A DNA stretch of 64,000 bases from contig CAJURT010000004.1 of the NCBI GenBank assembly GCA_910588875.1, positions 74,952-138,951 on the forward strand. The letters run 5' to 3'. Origin of the DNA: an uncultured Lachnospiraceae bacterium (GTDB lineage: Bacteria; Bacillota; Clostridia; Lachnospirales; Lachnospiraceae). The notes beneath the pieces were generated by a model that had not been told where the DNA came from, did not search any database, and saw nothing but the letters and a program-made list of their open reading frames with translations. The position numbers and the translations under genes are program-made. This document shows, in pieces, positions 52,978 to 60,714 of this stretch; position 1 is the first letter of the stretch, and every line of letters starts with the position of its first letter.

Positions 52978-54486
52978 TTAACCGCCAGTCCTTTCGCTTC
53001 CCACAAACCATAAGGTATATCGGGGGAGTTTTAAATCTCCGTCCTCGCACTTTAAGACGCAGTACCCTGCATCTCTCTTTAAGATAAATTCCTGTCCGTA
53101 CTCCGTCCTTCCTCTTCCCGAAGGGCTTAATGCTGCCTGGGATATCCACTGAAGCAAGGTCTGCCTGACTGATTCCGGAACCTTCTCCGTGATTCCTTCC
53201 ACCTCAAGCTTCCCGTCTTTGATATAGCCCATCATCTCCCTGCGCTCACGTTCAATCTGTTTTAAATACTGCAGTCTCTGAGATAATTTTTCCAGGGATT
53301 TATCCGTAAAGCCTGTACAGTCTTTTTTCTCCCTGTAGGTCCGGGTGTGGGGCTTTAAATAAACGGCAGAGGCAGCTTCCTCATATACGCTCTGGTTAAT
53401 GCTGTCCGTCTCTCTTTCATCCCGAATCTTAAAATGTTCGATCTGCTGAATACCGAACAAATGGGCCGACAGTTTATGGGCGTCTTCCATGGTCTGACAA
53501 TTAAGAAACATCTGAAGCATATTCTGGTAGTCCTCCTTCCGGCTGACTCCCCAGTTCTGAAGCTGCACAATCAAAGCGGCATTCTGGATCATACTGCGGA
53601 TAATGTCATTGGTAATAGCCAGCACCTTGCTGCTCTCACACTCACGCCCGCCCGTTGGAAGAAACCAGCCCTTTAATGATTCCCATTTACCATAGACCTG
53701 CTCCCGGATATCCTCCTCCCGCCTTCTTTCCCCATCAGACAAGGCGCGGGGAATCTCCATTTCACTTGACACCACTTTTTCCAGCAAAGAGTTTTCAATT
53801 ACGGATTCCCTTTTCTTTATAATTTTGGCAATCTTAACGGCATGAACCTGCATTTCCTGTATAAACTCTTTCAGATACGCGATAAAACGGTCTTTATGAA
53901 TGATAAACTCCACTGATTTTAAAAGTTTTTCCGCCCTTCCCGAATAGAATTCCCGCAGATAATCCTGATAATTCTGATTTAACCGTTTAAAGTCCTCCTG
54001 AAGATTGCTCCACCATTCGTTGATCTCTTTTCCTTTTTGTCCATTCAATACTTCCGCCGCTTCCAGATTATCCTCCAGACGCCGAAACAGATTGGTTGAC
54101 AGATTCCCTGATTCCAGAAACAGATTTTCCAGACGCACCGTCAGACGCTCTATCTCCACTGCATGTTCTGACATGGTGTATCGGTACTGCTTGTTTTTAT
54201 AATCTTCAATCGTATAAACTTTTCGCGGATCCTGCAAAGGAGTCAGGTTTTTCCATCCCACCAATGCATCCAAATCCTGCAGAAGCTGAGCCATGGTATA
54301 GTCGGCAAATTCCTCCTGGCGATGTAAAAGTTCCAAAACATCTTCTTTATACAGCTGGAAATGCATCTTCTCATATTCGCGAAAAAAAAGACGCATAATC
54401 GCCCGATATTGACGGACATTCTGCGCCGTTAGATAGGAGGTCTCCATAATAGGGGATAAATCCATCTTGCCGCCTGTATGTTCCAT
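52978..54486 (-). CDS. jetA: Wadjet JetA (DUF2397/TIGR02677-type)
   Basis: About 502 residues. The N-terminus YLTAQNVRQYRAIMRLFFRE with QLYKEDVLELL is typical of TIGR02677, the JetA of type II Wadjet, which condenses with JetB and JetC to limit plasmids. Most of the rest is helical, with WWSNLQEDFKRLNQNYQDYL and an end domain LPRYTLWFVG. The frame is intact. The ATG reading MEHTGGK has GGAGG 5 nt upstream. A good promoter lies about 70 nt upstream, so the first gene is probably still transcribed. Confidence 0.85.
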   Translation of the reverse strand: MEHTGGKMDLSPIMETSYLTAQNVRQYRAIMRLFFREYEKMHFQLYKEDVLELLHRQEEFADYTMAQLLQDLDALVGWKNLTPLQDPRKVYTIEDYKNKQYRYTMSEHAVEIERLTVRLENLFLESGNLSTNLFRRLEDNLEAAEVLNGQKGKEINEWWSNLQEDFKRLNQNYQDYLREFYSGRAEKLLKSVEFIIHKDRFIAYLKEFIQEMQVHAVKIAKIIKKRESVIENSLLEKVVSSEMEIPRALSDGERRREEDIREQVYGKWESLKGWFLPTGGRECESSKVLAITNDIIRSMIQNAALIVQLQNWGVSRKEDYQNMLQMFLNCQTMEDAHKLSAHLFGIQQIEHFKIRDERETDSINQSVYEEAASAVYLKPHTRTYREKKDCTGFTDKSLEKLSQRLQYLKQIERERREMMGYIKDGKLEVEGITEKVPESVRQTLLQWISQAALSPSGRGRTEYGQEFILKRDAGYCVLKCEDGDLKLPRYTLWFVGSERTGG

Positions 54487-54557
54487 AGTGTCCTCCGCTT
54501 TCTCTATACTCAATACTTCTGTAATGTCATTCCTGTGCTTACATTTGTTTCCTAGCT

Positions 54558-54586
54558 ATTATATGGCAAACGGAAGGGAAATTCAA
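54558..54586 (-). promoter_or_regulatory. Sigma-A promoter of the Wadjet locus
   Basis: TTGAAT, 17-nt spacer, perfect TATAAT on the minus strand, between the displaced spoVAC end and jetA. Confidence 0.75.
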
Positions 54587-54625
54587 TTACTTTCTAGTAC
54601 TACAGCGCTCATAAAATCAACTACC

Positions 54626-54778
54626 ATAATTAATTTTTATTTTTCTATCCGTTTATCAAATAACCACCATCACTCCCCCAACCCAATAAATCACATCGAA
54701 CATCCAGCTTGCCAATATCTCATACAAAATCACCGGCCCCGCAATGGTAAAGATTTTACACCCAATCCCGAACACCTG
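54626..54778 (-). pseudogene. spoVAC: Displaced, decayed 3' end of spoVAC
   Basis: About 150 bp almost identical, without gaps, to the last part of spoVAC and the bases after it, offset exactly 3380 bp (pairs with 58006-58158). On the minus strand it reads QVFGIGCKIFTIAGP to the stop, with changes such as ILYEILASWMFD for ILYGILASWVLG. It has no start or upstream coding, so it is a relic of the original gene end. Confidence 0.88.
54756..54778 (-). repeat. Putative attachment-site copy 1 (23 bp)
   Basis: Identical to 58136-58158. The minus strand reads CAGGTGTTCGGGATTGGGTG followed by TAA. It lies at the outer limit of the duplicated spoVAC end. Confidence 0.65.
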
Positions 54779-55047
54779 GCTCTCCGAGTGTGTCAATATA
54801 GGTACAAAAAATTTTTAATAAAACTCAAAATTGTATATATAATTGTAAAATCTATATAAATACTTCACTATATTTTATATTAAACAGTTATTTTTGTAAA
54901 TTATCGGATAATTTTCAAAAATTATCTGCCAATACCATGAATTTAAAATCATTTCCCTTTTCCCTACCACATAATACATTTCATCTTCCAACAAACAATT
55001 CTTTATAAATTAATGCGTCACCATCCTCTTCCTAAAAATCATATCTC

Positions 55048-55069
55048 ATCAACTACCCATCAACTAAAA
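55048..55069. repeat. 22-bp direct repeat, copy 1
   Basis: On the minus strand this reads TTTTAGTTGATGGGTAGTTG then AT, holding two TAGTTGA units. A second copy with one change lies 88 bp away at 55136-55157, abutting the COG2865-type stop codon. Confidence 0.55.
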
Positions 55070-55135
55070 AACATCCTGAAATATCCACTAAAGCTGTCAT
55101 TTTACCCTTTTCTTTCACAACAAAAGCCCTATTCT

Positions 55136-55157
55136 ATCAACTACCCGTCAACTAAAA
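55136..55157. repeat. 22-bp direct repeat, copy 2
   Basis: Partner of 55048-55069, differing at one position. It ends directly at the stop codon of the COG2865-type remnant. Purpose unknown. Confidence 0.55.
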
Positions 55158-56132
55158 TTATGCCCAGTATGGAATATATCGCCTCAATTTAGGCGCAGCA
55201 TTTTCATCCGCTAGCTTTATTAGGCCGGAGTCTACAGTATCTTTGATAATTCGTGATACTGTCGCCTTATTTTTTGCCTCTACACCAAATCTTTCCCTCA
55301 ATATGGCATTCGCCACGGGAATCTCATTTACATAATAATAACAAGTCGCCAGATAACAGGTACGGATCTTATCTTCTTTCATCCATTCATTCAAATTCGC
55401 ATACCAATATAATTTGGTCCTGGCAAAATCATCTCCCGTTTCAACCTTGGGAGCTGGTATTTTCAAAGCACTCATCCCCTCCTCCATGCGGTCAAATCCA
55501 CTGCCTCGTTCCTCACAAATATGAATAATCCGCAAAAAGGAAGCCATAGCTTCATTTCTGGAATGAGGAGCCGTATCAATAATTCGATTTACATCTACCA
55601 ACAAACATCCTGGATTAGACGCTTCTACCCTGGTATCAAAAATTTCCATCATTGGCCCGGCTCCACGCATTGTCAGATCCTGGTGGATCATCATATTTCC
55701 AAGCATCTCACGGACTGCCTTCTCCGGGAACATCCTGTGTATCTTACGAAGTCCAATTTGAATCTCTTCTTCCTGCGGAATAAGGGTATCTATGTATCTG
55801 CAAATTTCATCAAAACAGATCGCATAGCCCTGTGCAAAAACCTGTTCACGAATCGCATTTGTCCTTCCTGTTCCTTTATACTGAATCACCCGAACCGCTT
55901 TCCTTTTTAAATGAGAAAATTTGTTCAAGTCTTTCGCAAACAGTAGTGCTCCCATATTGGTAATTGCATATTGTCCGTTATCCATCTCACGAATGAATTC
56001 CTCATCCTTCATGTTATGCAGCATGCCGTTCCGATTGCTGGGCAGCGGAAGTTTCATTAATGTATAATAGGCAGCACAATCCAATAGCTGCGTCACTTCT
56101 TCCTCATCAACATTTCTAAATTGTTTTGTACA
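55158..56132 (-). pseudogene. COG2865-type (AlbA_2/Schlafen-like) protein, N-terminus missing
   Basis: About 320 codons of the C-terminal two-thirds of a putative transcriptional regulator or helicase-like family: TNMGALLFAKDLNKFSHLKR, KAVRVIQYKGTGRTNAI, GAGPMMEIFDTRVEASNPG, ICEERGSGFDRM, and the terminal winged-helix RFGVEAKNKATVSRIIKD. The N-terminal AlbA_2 domain is absent: the frame opens after a TGA with QFRNVDEEEV and overlaps the end of the upstream metallo-beta-lactamase-fold ORF. A GTG could start a truncated protein. It is probably a deletion product. Confidence 0.75.
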
Positions 56133-56728
56133 AACTCAGAATTTGATGTATATAATATTGTTTTTTGTCCTCGACAATAAGGCTCCCATTTTTTTATAAA
56201 ATTATCCAATTCTTTTTTTCCTGGGCTTATAAAGCTTATCTTCGCCCCTTTATCCCATGTCAGTTTACTGCCTGAAACAATATAATCTATCAGCCTATCG
56301 TCTATCTCTTTTTTCTTTAATAACTCCATAAATGCTATAGTATCTTCTATCCCATATCCACCGCTAAATATGTTTCCTTTTATCTGATCCTCAGCATATT
56401 CATTTTTAGCTAGAGTTTGTCCTTGTTGACGAAGGATCCCTCTGCATGTATTAAATAGTATACGTTTTACAGTCTTTTTTAACGTTTCCGATGATACTCT
56501 ACTAATCCCATCTACAGTTCCTTGTAAATGATCATAATCTATATGAGTCAATATTATTGCCTCAATGGCCTCTCCATTACTCTCAATAAATTCTATAACT
56601 TCCGCATACTCTGCTCCGCTATCTTTTGTTCCTCCATCTATTAATATATTGGCATAATTCTCTTTCTCCCCATATTTAACCCAAATAAAATCTCCTTCAT
56701 CTGCTGGAAGCAAATAAACATTTACCAT
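56093..56728 (-). pseudogene. Metallo-beta-lactamase-fold protein, C-terminus missing
   Basis: 211 codons. MVNVYLLPADEGDFIWVKYG, the IDGGTKDSG loop and LTHIDYDHLQG (the HxDxDH metal motif) identify a ComEC-type metallo-beta-lactamase domain as seen in some defence-associated proteins. The late strands and His residues expected after SFISPGKKEL are missing; the reading ends inside the next gene fragment. It has a GAGGT ribosome site and may still give a truncated protein. Together with the next fragment it looks like two genes fused by deletion. Confidence 0.65.
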
Positions 56729-57154
56729 ATTCTACCTCATTTTACCAGATAATTAACTCTTTACTCTAACTATTTTTCATATTCTATACAAGACTCTTAC
56801 TACTGTACTATTTATCATTCATAAAATATTAAATCTTTCTCATTTACAATTCATTTAAAGATATAATTAAGTTTCAATTGAATAATACTGAATATAATTA
56901 TATCAGATATATATATAAATTCCCATTATTTCTAACAGTATTTTTTATATTTTTAAGATTTTGAGATCAAAAGGTACTTTGCTTCCGATGATATCACGGA
57001 TTATTCTGTGTTTTGCATTCCCACAATTCTAAAAGTACTTAAAATCTGTTCTATCAAGCTATTTTTCATGTTTTTGGCGAGTTCCAAGGCTAAAAATTCT
57101 CATGCAAGCATTTTATGTTGATTTTTCGACCTTGAAATTCTAGTATCATTTTTA
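56729..57154. other. 426-bp AT-rich gap without a recognised gene
   Basis: Strongly AT-rich. I see no coding frame of useful length, no tRNA-like fold and no clear terminator. A weak TTGTAT/TAGAGT pair with a 17-nt spacer lies upstream of the metallo-beta-lactamase-fold ORF and might be its promoter. Confidence 0.5.
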
Positions 57155-57813
57155 TTATATATTCAATATTATCTCTATGTTTCCTAAGCAATCTACACTT
57201 ACATATTTCAGATATCTTATAGCAATTTCCCTTGTTAAACCTTTACAGCATAAAACCTCTCTATCTTCAATATCTCTCCTCATTTTCACAAAAACCTTCT
57301 CATCCAACTCCTGAACCGCTATTTTATGTGTCGAGCATCCCTTTCCTTTTTTATTCTTCCTGCACATATAATATAAATATGTCCGCCCTCTAGTTGATAC
57401 CGATTTCTCCACCAAAAAACTGCCACACTCCTTACACACTGCAATTCCAACCAAAGCACTTATTTCCATACGTTTTCCAACCACTCTTGTATTTAGCGTC
57501 AACATTCGTCTTGCTATTTCTAATTCTTCCTTAGCTACAGCACTGTACCTTTCATTTCCATAAATCGGATCAGACAATATCTTTCTTATTTCTGCCAAAG
57601 ACCATCCTACTATCTTATCCTTCTTATATTTAGCCTGATACTCAATTCCCTGAGATTCTATAACTTCCTTTATCTGTCCCAAACTCATCCCATCAAGACA
57701 TAAGCTGAACATCAACTTTACTACCTGTATTTTTTCACTATTCATTACCAACACACCATACTTTTCATGTCTCATAAATCCATATGGAATTCTTTCCCAA
57801 CTTTTTTATTCAT
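57155..57813 (-). pseudogene. Serine-recombinase fragment (Recombinase and zinc-ribbon domains)
   Basis: Contains the Recombinase domain (IPYGFMRHEKYGVLVMNSEK ... SLAEIRKILSDPIYGNERYS) and a zinc beta-ribbon (VGIAVCKECGSFLVEKS, YYMCRKNKKGKGCSTHK). The N-terminal catalytic resolvase domain is absent. An ATG with GGAG 9 nt upstream (57811-57813) would read MNKK, and one added A in the following A6 run (57802-57807) joins it to SWERIPYGF; as it stands the frame breaks, so translation would need the inner ATG at 57775. It could be a small accessory recombinase or a fragment of a large one. Confidence 0.7.
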
Positions 57814-57946
57814 ATAAACTTTCTCCATTCGTAAAATATTGTTGACACCAGTTTAAGCATTACCTAAAACCGTCTAAATTCATCGATCTATTACACGAAA
57901 TACAAAACAAACTCTCTATTAGTAATCCTTCTGTATCCCAAGACAT

Positions 57947-57989
57947 CAAAAAAAGCAGGCTAATGAATTATTTCATCCATCATCCTGCT
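57947..57989 (-). terminator. Intrinsic terminator after spoVAC
   Basis: AGCAGG pairs with CCTGCT at the base of a longer imperfect stem (ATGAA/TTCAT), followed by TTTTTTTG on the minus strand, about 45-90 nt past the spoVAC stop. It lies inside the element, so the unit now ends here. Confidence 0.75.
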
Positions 57990-58035
57990 TATCAAACTAA
58001 TCACCAGATTAATTATCTACTTTCCTATCCGCTTA

Positions 58036-58491
58036 TCAAATAACCCCCATCACTCCCCCAACCCAATAAATCACACCAAGCACCCAGCTTGCCAATATCC
58101 CATAAAGTATCACCGGCCCCGCAATGGTAAAAATCTTACACCCAATCCCGAACACCTGTCCCTCCGCCTTATACTCAACCGCCGGCGCCACCACCGAGTT
58201 GGCGAACCCGGTAATGGGCACCAGGGCGCCGGCGCCGCCCCACTTGACGATCTTGGGATACACATTCATCCCGGTCAGGATCACGCTCAGCAGGATCAAT
58301 TCCAGCTGCGTCCATGTCATGGCCGTCTCCTTTTCCATCCCCCAAAGGCTCATCATGCTCATCGTGGAAATCTGTCCCAGCAGGCAGATCGTCCCGCCCG
58401 TCACAAATGCCCGCAGCATATCTGCCCCCAGCGGATGTGTCGGTGTAACCTGTTTTACATATTTATCATATTCCTGTTTATTCAATTCCAT
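58036..58491 (-). CDS. spoVAC: Stage V sporulation protein AC (SpoVAC)
   Basis: Mechanosensitive-type membrane subunit of the SpoVA channel moving dipicolinate in sporulation and germination, about 151 residues. Segments MLRAFVTGGTICLLGQ, KIVKWGGAGALVPITGFANS and GCKIFTIAGPVILYGILASW are typical. The last about 40 codons lie in the direct repeat that marks the element boundary, so the present C-terminus was probably supplied by the element. An ATG two codons earlier overlaps the stop of a 33-codon ORF (ATGA); the chosen one has GGAG 8 nt upstream. Confidence 0.94.
   Translation of the reverse strand: MELNKQEYDKYVKQVTPTHPLGADMLRAFVTGGTICLLGQISTMSMMSLWGMEKETAMTWTQLELILLSVILTGMNVYPKIVKWGGAGALVPITGFANSVVAPAVEYKAEGQVFGIGCKIFTIAGPVILYGILASWVLGVIYWVGGVMGVI
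58136..58158 (-). repeat. Putative attachment-site copy 2 (23 bp), within spoVAC
   Basis: Identical to 54756-54778. It encodes QVFGIGC of SpoVAC. Beyond it toward the spoVAC start, the two copies are unrelated. Confidence 0.65.
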
Positions 58492-58493
58492 AG

Positions 58494-58595
58494 TCATCTC
58501 TCCTGCCAATCCTGGCCTTGTGCTTCAATCCACCGCTGCATTATTCCCAATAGTTCCGTGATTCGGCCATGTTCCCTGTCCGGCGTTCTTTCCAT
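58494..58595 (-). CDS. Possible 33-residue protein between spoVAB and spoVAC
   Basis: ATG with GGGAGG directly before it opens a 33-codon frame (MERTPDREHGRITELLGIMQ and RWIEAQGQDWQER). Its TGA overlaps an ATG of spoVAC in an ATGA arrangement, which suggests coupled translation. No membrane segment is present; the sequence is amphipathic and charged. Not recognised. It might only be a leader that couples spoVAC translation. Confidence 0.4.
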   Translation of the reverse strand: MERTPDREHGRITELLGIMQRWIEAQGQDWQER

Positions 58596-58628
58596 GCCTC
58601 CCTCTCCTGTTCTGATCCCCCATGTACA

Positions 58629-59114
58629 TCACACACACATCCCCTTCATAAAGTATACCAACGACCCCACCAGCTTCCCCAGCGCCACCGATAAGATCAC
58701 ATACTGCAGCCCCACAGCCAGCCGGATTCTTCGGTTAATGACCGGAAGCGCCTTCAATGTCTCTGCCAGGGACATCACCAGGCATCCCACGAAGATCCCC
58801 GATGCCAGCCCGAAAATCCCCAATGCCACATTCCCCCCGGCCCGGATAGGGAGTTCATAGAGATCTGATACATTACCCAGGATCCCTCCCAGGATAATGA
58901 GGGTTTCATATAGCAGAATCCGTTTTGTCCCAGTCCTTCCCATCAGCCGGGGAAATACGCCGATGATCGCCAAAAAGGCAAACACCCCGGCCGCAATCAC
59001 CCCGCCGGCACTTAATCCCAGAACCCCCAGCGCCGCTGTCTGCCACCAGGGAAGCTGCCAGGCGCCTACGGCCATTTCCGTGCAGGCGATGCCTCCTATC
59101 TCACTGAATATCAA
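58629..59114 (-). CDS. spoVAB: Stage V sporulation protein AB (SpoVAB)
   Basis: Membrane protein with about four helices, about 161 residues; segments VIAAGVFAFLAIIGVFPRLM and GLASGIFVGCLVMSLAETL match SpoVAB. There is no ATG at a suitable place. A TTG (reading IFSEIGG next) with AAAGGAG 7 nt upstream is chosen, overlapping the end of spoVAA by 14 nt. An ATG 13 codons further in is an alternative. Confidence 0.85.
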   Translation of the reverse strand: MIFSEIGGIACTEMAVGAWQLPWWQTAALGVLGLSAGGVIAAGVFAFLAIIGVFPRLMGRTGTKRILLYETLIILGGILGNVSDLYELPIRAGGNVALGIFGLASGIFVGCLVMSLAETLKALPVINRRIRLAVGLQYVILSVALGKLVGSLVYFMKGMCV

Positions 59115-59736
59115 TCGCCTGCTCCTTTCTCCCCTCATTCTGAATCAGGGTCTTGCTGATATTCTCCTCGTACAGGCGCATTTCCACCTCCAAAGGAGTC
59201 GGGTCTGTGCTCAGCTTCCATTTTGCAAAATGGTTGAAAAACACGGTAATCCCCAATGCCAGGCCAAGGGAATAAGTTAGTTCCAGGATGCCGGTTCCCT
59301 GAGTCTCTTCCCCGGTAACCAGCCGGTAAAGTTCCTGGAACACATCCCGCACGTTAGCATCATTATTAAAGGTCATGATGGCAAATGCCGCCCCGCAGAA
59401 GCAGACCACACAGACGAAAGCCGTCTTCGCCCATTGCCACAGATAACGCGGGCGCATCGGCGGCTGGTAGCTGATGATATATTCCACTTTTCCGATGTTT
59501 GTCACGGAAACCGACGGATCCACAGCCTCCAGCTTCTCAATCACATCCAGCGCACTTTCCACATAACAGGCAGATTTTTCTTCAATAATATGCTTTACCT
59601 TCACGCACTCGCACTTATTTTGGATGTTTGTATCACTGCAGTATACCTTTGCCACATCCTTCACCAGCACGTCTTTCCTGTGTACCTCCGTGATCTCGCT
59701 CAGGTTCAGGTAAACCGTGTTCGTTTTACTGCTCAC
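59101..59736 (-). CDS. spoVAA: Stage V sporulation protein AA (SpoVAA)
   Basis: About 211 residues, close to the usual size. An N-terminal soluble domain (VYLNLSEITEVHRKDVLVKD) precedes two membrane helices (TAFVCVVCFCGAAFAIMTF and LTYSLGLALGITVFFNHFA). The start is a GTG with GAGGAGG 7 nt upstream that overlaps the stop of a small membrane ORF. A longer reading frame through that ORF is rejected. First spoVA gene after sigF. Confidence 0.88.
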   Translation of the reverse strand: MSSKTNTVYLNLSEITEVHRKDVLVKDVAKVYCSDTNIQNKCECVKVKHIIEEKSACYVESALDVIEKLEAVDPSVSVTNIGKVEYIISYQPPMRPRYLWQWAKTAFVCVVCFCGAAFAIMTFNNDANVRDVFQELYRLVTGEETQGTGILELTYSLGLALGITVFFNHFAKWKLSTDPTPLEVEMRLYEENISKTLIQNEGRKEQAIDIQ

Positions 59737-59882
59737 AGCATTACCTCCTCTGCCTGCTTCACCAGCGTCCCTCCCGGTTCCTGGCTGACCTTGCCGAACA
59801 GGCAGTACCAGACAATCAGCGCTGCGATTGACAGGCACAGAAACACCGTCACTATCCCTATTAAATGCTTTAAAAAATCCAT
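59733..59882 (-). CDS. Small single-helix membrane protein between sigF and spoVAA
   Basis: 49 residues. MDFLKHLIGIVTVFLCLSIA begins a single membrane helix (to about residue 28), then a short polar tail ending AEEVML. AAAAGGATG lies 9-10 nt upstream of the ATG. The TGA overlaps the GTG of spoVAA, so the two are probably translated together. Classical spoVA operons lack it. Not recognised; its position suggests a sporulation membrane role. Confidence 0.6.
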   Translation of the reverse strand: MDFLKHLIGIVTVFLCLSIAALIVWYCLFGKVSQEPGGTLVKQAEEVML

Positions 59883-59988
59883 ATTCCCACATCCTTTTCT
59901 GTCCCAAATAACCGGTATCGTACCTCCGTGCATTTATCATGCCACATTAGTATGCCTGATAATCGACCCAGATATTCCAATCTTCCGT

Positions 59989-60714
59989 TTAATTTTCCAT
60001 ATAACTCCGCATCTTTTTCAGGATCTTTTTTTCCAGCCGCGACACCTGCACCTGGGAAATGTTTAAGTCAGCTGCAATTTCGCTCTGTGTCTGGTTTTCA
60101 AAATAACGCCTCACTATGATTTCCCGGTCCTTGTCATTCAATTCTTTCAATAGCTGTTCCAGCACCATGCGGTTTAACAGTTCCTCCTGTGCCTCCCGCT
60201 CATCCGTCAGCTTGTCCAGGAGGCGCAGATTCTGATCCTCCCCGGATCCGACGGTCCTGTAGATAGACTCCACCTCCGTCGCCGCCTCCATGGAGGCGGC
60301 AACCTCCTCGCAGCTGACGCCCACCCGGGCTGCCAGTTCCTCCAGCCCTGGTTCCCGTCCCAGTTCCCAGGTCATCTGCTCACGGGCGCTGCTGACCCGC
60401 ATCCCCAGTTCTTTTAAGGAACGGCTCACCTTAATCATGCCGTCATCCCGCAGAAAGCGCTTAATCTCCCCGGTGATCATTGGCACGGCGTAGGTGGAAA
60501 ATTTTACGTCAAATTCCAAATTAAACTTATCGATGGCCTTGATCAGCCCAATGCACCCAATCTGATACAGATCCTCCAGTTCATGCCCCCGGCCGGCAAA
60601 CCGCCGCACAATGCTCCACACCAACCCCACATTGTCCAAAACCAGCTGATCCCTGGCTTTTTGGTCACCTTCGTGGGCAAGGCGGATCAATTTTGTGGTA
60701 TCCTCCATGCTCAT
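59989..60714 (-). CDS. sigF: Forespore sigma factor SigF
   Basis: First compartment-specific sigma factor of the forespore, 241 residues. Region 2 (GLVWSIVRRFAGRGHELEDL, YQIGCIGLIKAIDKFN, FSTYAVPMITGEIKRFLRDD) and a region 4 helix-turn-helix (TQSEIAADLNISQVQVSRLE) are clear. The ATG overlaps no gene but begins directly after the spoIIAB stop. The spoVA genes downstream are usually SigG targets and may also be reached from here. Confidence 0.96.
   Translation of the reverse strand: MSMEDTTKLIRLAHEGDQKARDQLVLDNVGLVWSIVRRFAGRGHELEDLYQIGCIGLIKAIDKFNLEFDVKFSTYAVPMITGEIKRFLRDDGMIKVSRSLKELGMRVSSAREQMTWELGREPGLEELAARVGVSCEEVAASMEAATEVESIYRTVGSGEDQNLRLLDKLTDEREAQEELLNRMVLEQLLKELNDKDREIIVRRYFENQTQSEIAADLNISQVQVSRLEKKILKKMRSYMEN

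Larger units (their letters stand above)
54756..58158. mobile_element. 3.4-kb remnant element integrated in spoVAC
   Basis: AT-rich segment bounded by spoVAC-3'-end direct repeats. The 23-bp stretch at 54756-54778 is identical to 58136-58158, and similarity stops abruptly just past it on the high-coordinate side of each copy, as at an attachment site. Inside are a serine-recombinase remnant near the intact spoVAC, a truncated metallo-beta-lactamase-fold gene and a COG2865-type gene lacking its front. The element supplies the present 3' end of spoVAC, so sporulation would be preserved. The gap 54779-55047 is AT-rich and shows no gene. Confidence 0.75.

Noticed and set aside
59737..59940. 68-codon N-terminal extension of SpoVAA
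   Set aside because: The stretch is better explained by the overlapping 49-codon membrane ORF; the GTG start has a strong ribosome site and gives the normal length.
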